Below are positions 1 to 8,947 of a stretch of DNA of 64,000 bases, one piece after another. The position numbers were made by a program, and so were the translations under genes. Within the stretch, counting starts at the first letter, position 1; each line of letters starts with the position of its first letter. The notes below the pieces were generated by a model, which did no database searches, had not been told where the DNA came from, and saw only the letters and a list, made by a program, of their open reading frames with translations. This stretch comes from Bacteroidia bacterium (lineage in GTDB: Bacteria; Bacteroidota; Bacteroidia; SpSt-205), in NCBI GenBank assembly GCA_026003235.1, contig BPGW01000003.1:1-64000 (forward strand). The letters run 5' to 3'.

Positions 1-461
1 ATTCTCCAGCGGCGCAGCGATACAGGCTGGGTGGCGATCTACCGACATCAGGTGGCCGGCACGCAGTCTTTCGTGTGGGTAGATAGCTTCCCCAGCTTCA
101 GTCAGCCTAACCTGTACCGGGTGGTGAGCGAACACGGGCTGAGGGCGCTCGTCTACAGCAATGTAGCCGAAGCACGTTTTGAGATGGAGACGGCCTCAGA
201 AGAGTTCGTGCGGGCTTTTCCGAATCCCCTCCAGGCCCTTCTCACGGTGCAGTTTGGCCTGTCCCAAGAACGCGAGGTGGGAGATCCTCATCTATGACAT
301 GAAGGGTGCCCAGGTAGCTTACCTGCGACCTACTCGGTATGCGGCAGGACTGCACGAGATAGTGCTCTATGCAGAGGGGTGGGGCTACAGGGGTCTATAC
401 CCTCCAGTTTGTACGGGACGGTCAGACCAAGAGCCTGAAGCTGCTGAAGATGGTGCCTTGA
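1..461 (+). CDS. C-terminal end of a T9SS-sorted secreted protein (5'-truncated, frameshifted)
   Basis: The upstream part lies outside the window. The visible part ends in a type A T9SS sorting domain: an AFPNPL motif (about 216-233) followed by beta-strands with ILIYDMKG and a closing GVYTLQFVRDG segment, with stop TGA at 459-461. Such domains direct export across the outer membrane by the Por system and are then removed. The reading is spread over three frames. Removing one G from the run at 279-281 and one G from 381-384 gives a continuous domain. Both disruptions are one extra G, so I read them as sequence errors rather than decay. The function of the missing N-terminal part cannot be judged. 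Confidence 0.75.
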
Positions 462-557
462 CAGGCCTAGGGCGGAGGCTGAGCGGCTGCGTACCGGGGG
501 TTGGGGGAAGAAGCGTTCGGGGGGTGGGGTGGTTTTTGGGGTGGTAGGGGAGAAAGC

Positions 558-588
558 GGGGGGCCGGCGCCGCAGGCGCCGGCCCCCC
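558..588. terminator. Perfect 14-bp hairpin between convergent genes
   Basis: A 14-bp GC-only inverted repeat (558-571 and 575-588) encloses a three-base GCA loop. It lies between the 3' end of the T9SS-protein gene and the 3' end of nrdA on the other strand. No good T-tract follows on either strand, so it may act as a bidirectional barrier or RNA-stabilising stem rather than a classical intrinsic terminator. The rest of 462-648 shows nothing recognisable. Confidence 0.6.
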
Positions 589-648
589 TAGCCTTTAGCC
601 TCCGCCCAAAAAACCCTCTAACCCAGCCTCAAAGCACCACCTGCCTAT

Positions 649-3600
649 TCACTGGCACGCTTCGCAGATCTCGCCTTCGCTCTCGGCATTCCATCGGCAC
701 ACCGCCCCTGAAATAGAAGTAGGTGTTTCCCAACTACCTAATACTTCTGCCCGAGACACGGTGCTCTTCTCTATCGCCGAAGCCCCCAGCGTACGCAGGT
801 AGTAGGTCGTCTTTAGCCCAGCATGCCAGGCGTAGCGGTACATGTGGCTCAGTTCTTTCATGTCGGGCTGTGCCAGGTAAAGGTTCAGCGATTGGGATTG
901 GTCTATCCATTTTTGGCGGTGGGCCGCCGCGTCAATTATCCGCTTCCAGGAAATCTGAAAGGCCGTTTTATAGCGCTCCACTAAGTGGGCAGGGATGCCA
1001 GGCACCTGAGAAAGGTCTCCATCAAAGTACTTGATCTGCTTGCGGACTTCTTCGGTCCACAGGCCTAAGGCCTTCAGGTCACGCACCAGGTAAGGGTTCA
1101 GCACCACGAAGTCGCCCGAGAGGTTGCTTTTGACGTACATGTTGCTGTAGAGGGGCTCAATAGAAGGCGAACTGCCCATGATGTTGGAAATGGTGGCGGT
1201 AGGGGCGATGGCCAGCACGTTGGAGTTGCGCATGCCCTGGCGCTGAATTTTAGCCCGAAGAGCCTCCCAGTCTAACTTGCCGCCTCGTTTGACTTGGATG
1301 GGCTGGCCCCGCTCTTGTTCTAAGAGCTCCAGCGTTTCGGGCGGCAGAAGACCCCGGTCCCACTTAGAGCCTGGGAAGCTTGGGTAAGGGCCCCGTTCTA
1401 CCGCTAAGTCAGAGGAAGCGGAGGTAAGCCTCGTACGCAATGAACTCCATCACCTGGTCGGCTAATTCTACCGCTTCGTCGGAGTCAAAGGGTATGCCTT
1501 GGGCCATAAGCAGGTAGTGCCAGCCCATCAGGCCCAAGCCGATGGGGCGGTGGCGGAGGTTAGACCGACGGGCCGCCTCTACCGGGTAGAAGTTGATGTC
1601 AATCACGTTGTCAAGGGCGCGCACGGCGATACGGATCGTCTCGCGCAGAAGGTCCCAATCTATGCTCCCATCAGGCCGCAAATGGTTCTCCAGCACGATG
1701 GAACCCAAATTGCATACGGCGGTTTCCTCGGAGCTGGTGGGTAGGGTGATTTCGGTGCACAGGTTGGAAGAATGAATCACGCCCACGTGGTCTTGAGGGC
1801 TGCGGATATTGGAAGGGTCCTTGAAGGTCATCCAAGGATGGCCGGTCTCGTAGAGCATGCGCAGCATGTGCTTCCAGAGCTCAATGGCTTCTATGCGTTG
1901 GCCCCAGATTTGGCCTTCTTCGGCAAGCTTTTCGTAGTACTGATATCTTTCTTCAAAGGCTCGGCCGTACAGTTCGTGGAGGTCAGGTACTTCGTTGGAG
2001 CGGAAAAGCGTCCAGTGCTGGCGGGCTTCCACGCGCTTCATGAAGAGATCCGGGATCCAGGAAGCGGTGTTGAGGTCGTGGGTTCGGCGGCGTTCATCGC
2101 CGGTGTTGCGGCGCAGTTCTAAAAAGTCAAAAATGTCGTTGTGCCACACTTCCAGGTAGGCGCAGCCGGAACCCGCTCGTTTGCCGCCTTGGTTGACGGC
2201 CACAAGCTGGTCGTTGTGCATTTTGAGGAAGGGGATCACGCCTTGGCTTTCGCCGTTGGTGCCTTTGATGTAGGCGCCGGTGCCGCGCACAGCCGTCCAT
2301 GACCCTCCTAAGCCCCCCGCCCACTTGGAGAGGAAGGCGTTTCTCGGCGATCCCCCGCAGCATGATAGACTCAATGGAGTCGTCTACCTTGTATAAGTAA
2401 CAGGAGGAGAGCTGAGGTCGTGTTGTGCCGCTATTGAAGAGGGTAGGGGTGGAAGAGCAAAAAGAGCCGCCGGCGATAACGGTCGTACAGGGCCAGGGTA
2501 TGGGCCTCGCGGTGTTCGCCTTCAAGGAGGTGCAAGCCCATAGCCACCCGCATCCAGAAAAACTGCGGCGTCTCAATGCGGCGCGGTTTGGGGCCGCTTT
2601 TGTCGGTGATGAGATACCGGTCGTAAAGCGTCTGGATGCCCAGGTAAGTGAAGGCCTTATCATAGCTGGGGTCTAACTCGGCGGCCAGCCGCTCAAGGTC
2701 AAAGTCCCGCAGCCGAGGGTCCAGCCTTTCTAGGGCAATGCCCCGCTCCAGGTAAGGAATGAAACCGGCCTGGTGGAATTCTCGCAGCCGTTCAGGGCCG
2801 TGGCGCAGGATGTCCCACCCCAGCGCTTCTTCGTACAGGTAAGTCAAGAGGAGCCTTCCGGCCAAGATCGCAAAGTCTGCGTCGTATTCCATGAGGGCCT
2901 TCGCGTTGAGCAGGAGGGTTTTTTTGCAGGTTTTCCTCGGCTAATGCCCGAGTAGAGACTCTTGCGAAGGGCGTTTTCAATGGCGGTGGAGGAGAGGTTT
3001 ACTTGCAAGCCTTCAAGCGCATACGCCAGCCGAGCCCGCAGTTCCTGCCCATCCCAGAAGGTTACGGTGCCGTTGGGTTCCACTACCTCCAGCAAGCTAA
3101 GTTGGAGGGGAGCTTGCCGGGCTGCTTCCAGCCGTTCTTGGGCTCTTTTAGCTCGGTAGAGCGCATAAGCTCGGGCTACGTCCCAAAGCTCTTCCAGTAG
3201 GAGGGCCTCAATCACCAGGTCCTGGATGGTTTCAAGCTCTACCACAGGCCGGCCTAACCCAAACACCCGTTGGGTGATCTTTTCCACGAGGCGCGGAAGG
3301 GGATCAGGCGGGTAGCCTGTGGCGCGAAAGGCCTTTTCCAGCGCACGGGCGATCTTGGTTCCCATCCAAGGTACCACTTGCCCTGTGCGGCGTCGCACCA
3401 AAGGAGCGGTAGGAAGCGGAGTTTGCTTCGGGTGCTGCTCGGCCCGCAAAAGCAGGAAAGCGTAAGCCACCCTGTCGTGCCCTTGCTCAAAGAGAGACCG
3501 AGCAAGGAGCGCCACAATGTCGGCTTCGGTCGGCTTGACGGCAGCAGGGAGCTCATCCAGCCAAGTCAGCACGGGGGCGCAGCCAGGCTTCCATCAGCTC

Positions 3601-3831
3601 GCGCAGCTGGTCGTAGTCTACGCTTTGGCTTAGCTGGGTGCTGAGCCAGGCCTGAGCTAACAGCTTCATGTAGGGGTCGGCTTCAAAGTAGTGGGGCACT
3701 TCCCCGTTGGCCAGCTCACGAGGGAAGCTGGTCAAAAGCCCCCAGGCTGAAGAGCGCGGAAGTACAATCATACTCCGCTTCACCTGCTGCAAACTCTCTA
3801 CCAGTCTACCTAAGTCTAACACTTCTCTCAT
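649..3831 (-). CDS. nrdA: Class I ribonucleoside-diphosphate reductase large subunit, six apparent frameshifts
   Basis: The product reduces ribonucleotides to deoxyribonucleotides with NrdB. It is readable across six consecutive segments in different frames; repair gives about 1058 residues. Visible features are an ATP-cone ([16 protein letters not shown]), preceded by about 130 residues that look like a second, degenerate cone; PQLSSC and ETAVCNLG with the redox cysteines; the catalytic NLCTEI; the radical-transfer pair in KTTYYLRT; and the C-terminal CEACQ relay cysteines. Each break is cured by deleting one base: G near 3573-3577, G near 2939, T in 2919-2925, A in 2460-2464, T in 2340-2342, G near 1420. 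Apart from these, all family motifs are intact. I see no clear TAnnTTTG immediately upstream of the start. The partner nrdB lies 1.9 kb away on the same strand beyond a plus-strand gene. Real pseudogenisation is the alternative. Confidence 0.88.
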
Positions 3832-3973
3832 AGGTCGTTAGAAGTTTTGAGTTTTTGCTGTAAAAAACGGTCCTGCTTGGCTCCCTGCGGAGGTGAGGAG
3901 AGGCTTCCCTATGAGGAGCTTCCACATGCCTCTAAGTAACACAATCCCCCCTACTCTGGTGCCTCCCCCCTGG

Positions 3974-3993
3974 TGGATACCCTGTGGATACCA
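3974..3993. repeat. Tandem GTGGATACC repeat, DnaA-box-like
   Basis: GTGGATACC occurs twice, 11 bp apart, in the 218-bp gap between divergent nrdA and the plus-strand membrane gene. The second copy (TGTGGATAC, 3983-3991) differs by one base from the DnaA box TGTGGATAA. One-turn spacing would suit cooperative protein binding. Binding by DnaA is inference. Confidence 0.4.
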
Positions 3994-4034
3994 GATAGGG
4001 AACTTGAAAGCAGCAGCATTTGCCCGAAAATCCC

Positions 4035-4042
4035 TACCTTTG
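4035..4042 (+). promoter_or_regulatory. TACCTTTG -7 promoter motif before the 4050 gene
   Basis: It matches the Bacteroidota TAnnTTTG element and ends 7 bases before the ATG at 4050, which supports that ATG over the upstream in-frame codon at 4020. Confidence 0.6.
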
Positions 4043-4049
4043 CCGAGGT

Positions 4050-5618
4050 ATGAAACGCTTTTCAATACAGCACTTTTGGACCCTTGCCTGGAAGCGGTTC
4101 CGGCAGAATTTTGTTGCGGCTGTTACCCTCATTCCCGTCTCCAGCCTTGTAGGGGCCCTGGTGGCTTCTGTAGGTGTAACAGGGATATTGCTTTCTTTAA
4201 AATCTTGCGAGGGGCGCATGCAGAAGTATAGGGTAGAGGCTGCGGGTCGGCTAGAAAGTATCTCCATGCCCACAGATAACTACTTTTACAAGCAGGCTTC
4301 TCTTGCTTTAGAACAAGAACGGGGGGGCGAGGATGTAAGCAAGGAAGAGATCGTCCGCCGTGCGCTGAAGATAGCCGACTCCACAGAGCAGGCCCTATCT
4401 GCGGAGAAAAAGAAGATCGAGGCTATACTGGCCGGTACCGATATCAAAGCGCTCAGAGACTCCATTCGCAAAGATATTGTGGGCAAATTAGAGGAGAAGA
4501 AGCGCAGAATTGAGACGGCTATTCAATACTTCGCCGAAGGCGAGTTTGAACGTGCAAATAGTGACCAATATTTCCAAAGTTTTTTGAAAGAACTTTCCCG
4601 TGCTGAACCAATGCCATTCCACGAGAGTGCCGAAGAAAAAGCCATTTATCTTCGGCAATCTCTTGAGCAGGCTTACCAGAGATGGCTTGAGGAGGTTGAT
4701 GCGCGAGTAGAGAGTCAAATAGAGGCCATTAAGGGCAACGGGGAGAGGGATTTAGCTATACTTGAGGAGGCCTTGAACAAGATTCCGAAGCTAAAGGAGG
4801 AGCTTAGCCAAAAACTCGAGGAGATTGAGAATGCAAAGACCAGTCCCTTCGTGGTCTTCATCAAGAAGATGTGGACTTGGTTGACTACATTGGTTCTGCT
4901 GGTGCTGTATTTCCTGCTTGCATGGGTGGGGGTGGTCTGGTTGGGGATAGGGGTAGATCGGCTGGCTCTAAGCCTGAATACCGAAAAAGGGGTCGGTGAG
5001 CTCTTCGGTGATGTGCTGCCCGTGCCTCCTCTAAAAATCGCCCTCCATTATAGCCTTGCCCAGCTTACGATCGGGGTAGGAATAGGGGTTTTGGGGCTTT
5101 TGTGGATCATTTTGAATTTTATTCTAAACTTTATTTTCGGTGCGTTCGATGAAAACGTAATAAGTGCCGGACCTGCAAGCCCTTTCTTTATCTTCCTGTC
5201 CCTTGTATTACTTCTTGGGGTGTATCTCCTAACCTGGCCGATTAACTTTTACATCCTGCGGGGAGAAAACTTTATCAGAGCTATAACTAAGAGCTTTCAC
5301 TTTTTCCGCACCAGTTACAATAAGCTCGTTTTATTTGAGTTTTCTCGGGCATTTATTTTCGTATTTATCAATCTGATACCGCTTTTACTGCTTTTCAGGG
5401 CTTATGAAGTACTTAAGAACTTGGAAAAACTTAAGAGCTTGGAAAAATTTACTTCTGAGTTCGGTGTCCTTGATACCCTCTTGCTCATGGGCTTGTTAGT
5501 GGTTTGGGGGATTGCTTTGGTCTTTTTGACCCTCATGCGTGCGGTGTTTTTTGTGGAGATGACGGAAGGGGAAGAAGGAGAGCCAGCGGAAGGTTCCGTG
5601 CCATCTGCCGATGCGTAG
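4050..5618 (+). CDS. Multi-pass membrane protein with a long coiled-coil segment, function unknown
   Basis: I do not recognise a named family. The 522-residue product has a hydrophobic helix near residues 22-45, then roughly 220 charged, heptad-rich residues (many E/K runs such as EKKRRIE and LSQKLEEIENA) that should form a coiled coil. Several more membrane helices follow (WLTTLVLLVLYFLL, ITIGV-like and WIILNFILNF stretches, FIFVFINLIPLLLLF, LLLMGLLVVWG) before an acidic tail rich in E, P and S. The layout suggests a membrane protein with a large soluble coiled-coil loop. It sits alone between nrdA and nrdB on the opposite strand and ends at a strong terminator. Its frame is intact although neighbouring nrdA is full of indels. 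Its codon choice looks more A/T-rich than its neighbours, so later acquisition is possible. Confidence 0.7.
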   Translation: MKRFSIQHFWTLAWKRFRQNFVAAVTLIPVSSLVGALVASVGVTGILLSLKSCEGRMQKYRVEAAGRLESISMPTDNYFYKQASLALEQERGGEDVSKEEIVRRALKIADSTEQALSAEKKKIEAILAGTDIKALRDSIRKDIVGKLEEKKRRIETAIQYFAEGEFERANSDQYFQSFLKELSRAEPMPFHESAEEKAIYLRQSLEQAYQRWLEEVDARVESQIEAIKGNGERDLAILEEALNKIPKLKEELSQKLEEIENAKTSPFVVFIKKMWTWLTTLVLLVLYFLLAWVGVVWLGIGVDRLALSLNTEKGVGELFGDVLPVPPLKIALHYSLAQLTIGVGIGVLGLLWIILNFILNFIFGAFDENVISAGPASPFFIFLSLVLLLGVYLLTWPINFYILRGENFIRAITKSFHFFRTSYNKLVLFEFSRAFIFVFINLIPLLLLFRAYEVLKNLEKLKSLEKFTSEFGVLDTLLLMGLLVVWGIALVFLTLMRAVFFVEMTEGEEGEPAEGSVPSADA

Positions 5619-5640
5619 TTGGGGCACACCATAAGAAAAG

Positions 5641-5674
5641 GCCCCGCAGGGACTGCCTGCGGGGCTTTCTTTTT
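5641..5674. terminator. Intrinsic terminator between convergent genes
   Basis: A 10-bp stem, GCCCCGCAGG / CCTGCGGGGC with a 5-base loop, is followed by TTTCTTTTT on the plus strand. On the minus strand the same stem is followed by CTTTTCTT, so it can also end nrdB transcription. Confidence 0.88.
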
Positions 5675-5689
5675 GAAAAAAGGGGAGCT

Positions 5690-6775
5690 TTAGAGTTCGT
5701 CGTCGCTGGCAGGCACGAGGGCCGAAGCTTTCCGGTATTCGGTGACTCGCCCTTCAAAAAAGTTTTGCTCTTTGCGAATGTCCATCAGTTCGGCCAGCCA
5801 GGGGAGGGTATTTCGGGCTCCGGGGTAGAGGGGTTCCAGCCCCACGCTCTGGAGGCGCCGATTGGCAATGTAGTGAATGTACTCTATGAATTCCTCGGGT
5901 TTGAGGCCTACAGCCGGCATGGGCAGACAATCTCGGATAAAGGCCACTTCCAGCTCCACGCCTTCTTCCATGGTCTGGCGCAGCTCTTCTTGGAATTTGG
6001 GTGTCCAGATGTCTGGGTTTTCGTTGACCAGCTCTAAAAGCAGGCGCCGGAAAAGCTCAATATGGTTGCTCTCGTCGCGCAGCGTGTAGCGGAACATCTG
6101 CCCAATGCCTGGGAACTTCCCTTGGCGGTAGAGGCTCAGCACCATGCCAAACAGACCATAAAACTGGGTGCCTTCCATCACCAGGCCGAAAGTGAAGATG
6201 TTCTTGGCCAGAAGCTGTTTGTTTTCTGTGCGGGTCAGGTCCAAGTCCCGCCGCAGCGCTTGGGAGATCCGCGTTACGAAGGCGTTTTTAGCTCGGATGG
6301 TAGGAATGTCTACGAACATCGCTTCGCATTCGTAGGGGTCAATTCCCAGCGACGAGATCATGTACAAGAGCGAGTCGGCGTGGACATTTTCTTCGTGGGC
6401 GTGGCGGCCCAGCACCAGCTTCAGCTCGCTGGCGGTCACCAGCTCGCGCACCACATGGAGGATGTTGTCCCCTACGATGCCTTCGGCGGCGGAGAAATAA
6501 CCCACCGCCATGCGGATGATCCACCTGTCTATGTCAGAGATGTCTGCGCTTTTCCACTGGGCGGCGTCTTTGTTCATGGGGATGTCTTCGGGTTCCCAGT
6601 GGTTGGCTTTCATGGTGCGGTACAGGTCGTAGGCCCAGGGGTACTTGAGGGGCAGCAGGTTGAATGCCATGGTGATACGACCGTTGATGACCCGCTTTTC
6701 GGCGAGCGCTTGCTCGGCCTTATCTACGTCGAGGACGAACTCGCGTCCTGCAAAAGTGTACGTGCGCGTAGCCAT
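5690..6775 (-). CDS. nrdB: Ribonucleoside-diphosphate reductase small subunit lacking the radical tyrosine
   Basis: The 361-residue product is the radical-generating ferritin-like subunit partnering NrdA. Metal ligands can be placed at E98 (AAEGI), E129 and H132 (EENVH), E201 (VMEGTQF), E235 and H238 (RDESNHIELF). The residue four after H132, where class Ia enzymes carry the stable tyrosyl radical, is Leu136, and the first ligand is Glu rather than Asp. Both traits match Tyr-less class I enzymes (class Ic type, Mn/Fe in Chlamydia; class Id is the other Tyr-less group), so a high-valent metal centre is expected to hold the oxidising equivalent. The start is supported by TAACTTCG 4 bases upstream. 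No nrdI lies nearby, consistent with a Tyr-less type. Metal identity cannot be read from sequence. Confidence 0.95.
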   Translation of the reverse strand: MATRTYTFAGREFVLDVDKAEQALAEKRVINGRITMAFNLLPLKYPWAYDLYRTMKANHWEPEDIPMNKDAAQWKSADISDIDRWIIRMAVGYFSAAEGIVGDNILHVVRELVTASELKLVLGRHAHEENVHADSLLYMISSLGIDPYECEAMFVDIPTIRAKNAFVTRISQALRRDLDLTRTENKQLLAKNIFTFGLVMEGTQFYGLFGMVLSLYRQGKFPGIGQMFRYTLRDESNHIELFRRLLLELVNENPDIWTPKFQEELRQTMEEGVELEVAFIRDCLPMPAVGLKPEEFIEYIHYIANRRLQSVGLEPLYPGARNTLPWLAELMDIRKEQNFFEGRVTEYRKASALVPASDDEL

Positions 6776-6779
6776 ACAG

Positions 6780-6787
6780 CGAAGTTA
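6780..6787 (-). promoter_or_regulatory. TAACTTCG, variant -7 motif of nrdB
   Basis: A TAnnTTTG-like element with one mismatch, 4 bases upstream of the nrdB ATG. Confidence 0.45.
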
Positions 6788-6831
6788 ACAGAGCTCCCAC
6801 CGAACCTATCCCAGCCGTGCGGTGCAGAGGG

Positions 6832-6855
6832 TGTGGAAAACTCCCCTGTGGAAGC
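6832..6855. repeat. Pair of TGTGGA boxes upstream of nrdB
   Basis: TGTGGAAAA (6832-6840) and TGTGGAAGC (6847-6855) lie 57-80 bp upstream of nrdB in the short gap next to the recF 3' end. The first differs from the DnaA box TGTGGATAA at one position. Related pairs occur near nrdA and dnaN. Confidence 0.35.
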
Positions 6856-6877
6856 TTGACTGGGGTGGGGAAGGTTC

Positions 6878-7909
6878 TTACCTTATCTTATAGAGGGGCA
6901 GGTCGGGAAAAGCCATTTGGACGCGTCGGGCATCGGTGTCGGTGAGAAAGGTTTGGCCGGCTAAGCGGGCCAGACGCCCTACCGCTTGCAAGCGCTGGCT
7001 GTCCAGCTTTTCCCCTATATCGTCCAGCAGAAGGAGGGGAGGGCGGTGCCGCTGGCTGAGGTGGGTGGTCTCGGCCCACTTGAGCGCAATCAGAAGAGAC
7101 TTCTTTTGCCCTTCGGAGGTGTAGCCTCGCGCGGGCTTGCCGTCCAGGCTCAGCACAAAGTCTTCGGTATGTGGGCCAAGTAGGGTATACCCTCGGCGCT
7201 GTTCCAGAGGGCGTAAGCGCTCCCAAGCGCGCCGCCAGGCCTCCTCCGTCGGTTCCACGAAGAGGCGATAGCTCAAGCGAGGCTTTTCCGAACCGAGTTC
7301 GCTGTAGAAAGCCTGTAGGGGCGCTTCCAGGTCCTCAGCAAGCTGGAGGCGATAGCGCTCTAGGACCAGGCCTTCCTGGATGAGAAACGATTCCCAGGCG
7401 TAGAGGGCTTCGGGGGAAGGGTTTTGGGTTAGCAGGGCGTTGCGCTCGGCCAGAGCCTTTTGGTAGCGACTCAGTGCAGCGAGATAAGTGGGTGAGAGCT
7501 GACTCAGGAGCCGATCAGCCCACCTTCGCCGTAGGGCGGCCGGCCCTTCAATCCACTCGGTGTCCGAAGGCCGTAAAACCACCACAGGCAGCCGACCGAT
7601 CCACTCGGCCAAGGGGCGCACTTCCTGCTGCTGCCATACCACTCGGGTACCCTGGGCCTTTTCGTAGATCACCTCCACCACCCCTGAGGAGAGCCGGGCT
7701 CGCAGACGATAGCCGCTATGCCCCCACTGAATGAGTTCGGTTTCCTTGCCGAATCCCCGCAGCAGGGCCACTTTGTGCAGCGCTTCCAGCAAGGTGGTTT
7801 TGCCGGCTGCGTTCGGACCCACGAAAGCCTGCCCCACCTCTTCAAAGGTGAAGCGCTCGTGCTCATACCGCCGGAAGTGGCTTAGCTCCAGAGCTTGGAC
7901 CCGTTCCAT
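6878..7909 (-). CDS. recF: DNA replication and repair protein RecF
   Basis: RecF is an SMC-like ATPase that, with RecO and RecR, loads RecA onto gapped DNA. The 343-residue product is of normal length. It has Walker A GPNAAGKTT (about residues 31-39), the ABC-type signature region TSEGQKKSLL, and Walker B LLLLDDIGEKLD, all intact. The gene is divergent from pdhA; the two promoters and start codons lie within 35 bp. It is not next to dnaN or gyrB, as it is in many bacteria. Confidence 0.96.
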   Translation of the reverse strand: MERVQALELSHFRRYEHERFTFEEVGQAFVGPNAAGKTTLLEALHKVALLRGFGKETELIQWGHSGYRLRARLSSGVVEVIYEKAQGTRVVWQQQEVRPLAEWIGRLPVVVLRPSDTEWIEGPAALRRRWADRLLSQLSPTYLAALSRYQKALAERNALLTQNPSPEALYAWESFLIQEGLVLERYRLQLAEDLEAPLQAFYSELGSEKPRLSYRLFVEPTEEAWRRAWERLRPLEQRRGYTLLGPHTEDFVLSLDGKPARGYTSEGQKKSLLIALKWAETTHLSQRHRPPLLLLDDIGEKLDSQRLQAVGRLARLAGQTFLTDTDARRVQMAFPDLPLYKIR

Positions 7910-7913
7910 GTTG

Positions 7914-7921
7914 TATCTTTG
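7914..7921 (+). promoter_or_regulatory. TATCTTTG -7 motif of pdhA
   Basis: It ends 5 bases before the pdhA ATG and overlaps the untranslated leader of divergent recF. Confidence 0.65.
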
Positions 7922-7926
7922 CTTCT

Positions 7927-8947
7927 ATGGCAAAAGTACAGGCCGCTCCTGCTAATGTTGGGTACCCGCGGGAGCAGCTTCTTACCTGGTATCGGCAAAT
8001 GCTGGCGGTTCGTCGCATGGAAGAAAAAGCCGCTCAGCTCTACACGCAGCAAAAAATCCGGGGTTTCCTACACCTATACATAGGCCAGGAGGCGGTGGGG
8101 GTGGGCATAGAAGCGGCGATCCGCCGAGAAGACTATGTGATTACGGGCTATCGCGAACATGGCAACGCTTATTTGAGGGGTATTCCTATGCGGCAGATCA
8201 TGGCTGAGCTGATGGGTAAGGAAACCGGCTGCTCTCGGGGTAAGGGGGGGGTCCATGCACATGTTTTCCAAGGAAAAGCGCTTTTTGGGGGGGCACGGCA
8301 TTGTGGGGGGGCAAATCGGCCTGGGTACCGGCGTCGCTTTCGCCATCCAATACCAAGGAGAAGACCTCATCAGCGTCACGATGTTTGGCGATGGGGCCGC
8401 TCGTCAGGGCATCTTGCATGAATGTTTCAACATGGCTATGCTCTGGAAGCTGCCAGTGGTCTACGTGTGCGAAAACAACCAGTATGCCATGGGCACTTCG
8501 GTCAGCCGCAGTTCTAATGTGACGGAGATCTACCGCCTTGCCTGTGCGTACGATATGCCCTCGGAGCGGGTAGACGGGATGGACGTCTTTGCGGTGTACG
8601 AGGCCATGGAGAAGGCCGCTCAGCATGCCCGCAGTGGCCAAGGCCCGTACTTGCTGGAAGTGCTTACCTACCGGTACCGGGGCCACTCCATGTCCGACCC
8701 CGCCAAATACCGCACCCGTGAAGAAGTAGAGAAGTACCGCGAAAAAGACCCTATTGCGCGTTTGCAGAACTACCTTTATACCCACAACCTTGTCACCAAC
8801 GAAGAACTTGATCGTTTGGAAGAAGAAGTCGCCGCCGAAGTGGCGGACGCGGTCGCTTTTGCCGAAGCCAGTCCTTATCCCGATCCAGCACAGCTCTACC
8901 AGGATGTGTACGTTCAGCCGGACTATCCATTTTTGCGGGGATGGTAG
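7927..8947 (+). CDS. pdhA: Pyruvate dehydrogenase E1 component alpha subunit (one frameshift)
   Basis: This is the thiamine-diphosphate-dependent alpha subunit that, with an E1 beta subunit not in this window, oxidatively decarboxylates pyruvate. Restored length is 339 residues. Seen: the N-terminal RRMEEKAAQLY helix, YREHGNAYLRG, the phosphorylation-loop-like GKGGSMHM, the GDGAARQG...NNQYAMGT ThDP/Mg site, and RYRGHSMSDP. The frame breaks at a G8 run (8244-8251); seven G restore the conserved RGKGGSMHMF, so one G is surplus. The PP2C gene starts inside its last codons (7-base overlap). Confidence 0.93.
7931..7938 (-). promoter_or_regulatory. TACTTTTG -7 motif of recF
   Basis: It lies 21 bases upstream of the recF ATG, inside the first codons of pdhA, so the two divergent promoters overlap. 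Confidence 0.45.

Noticed and set aside
649-3831. nrdA fragments as several separate small genes or an intein-split gene
   Set aside because: The fragments are collinear with one NrdA, each break is one base, and no intein motifs or extra sequence occur between them.
3832-4049. Small RNA or riboswitch in the 218-bp gap upstream of nrdA
   Set aside because: No strong conserved fold is evident by eye; only the GTGGATACC repeat and the 4035 promoter motif stand out.
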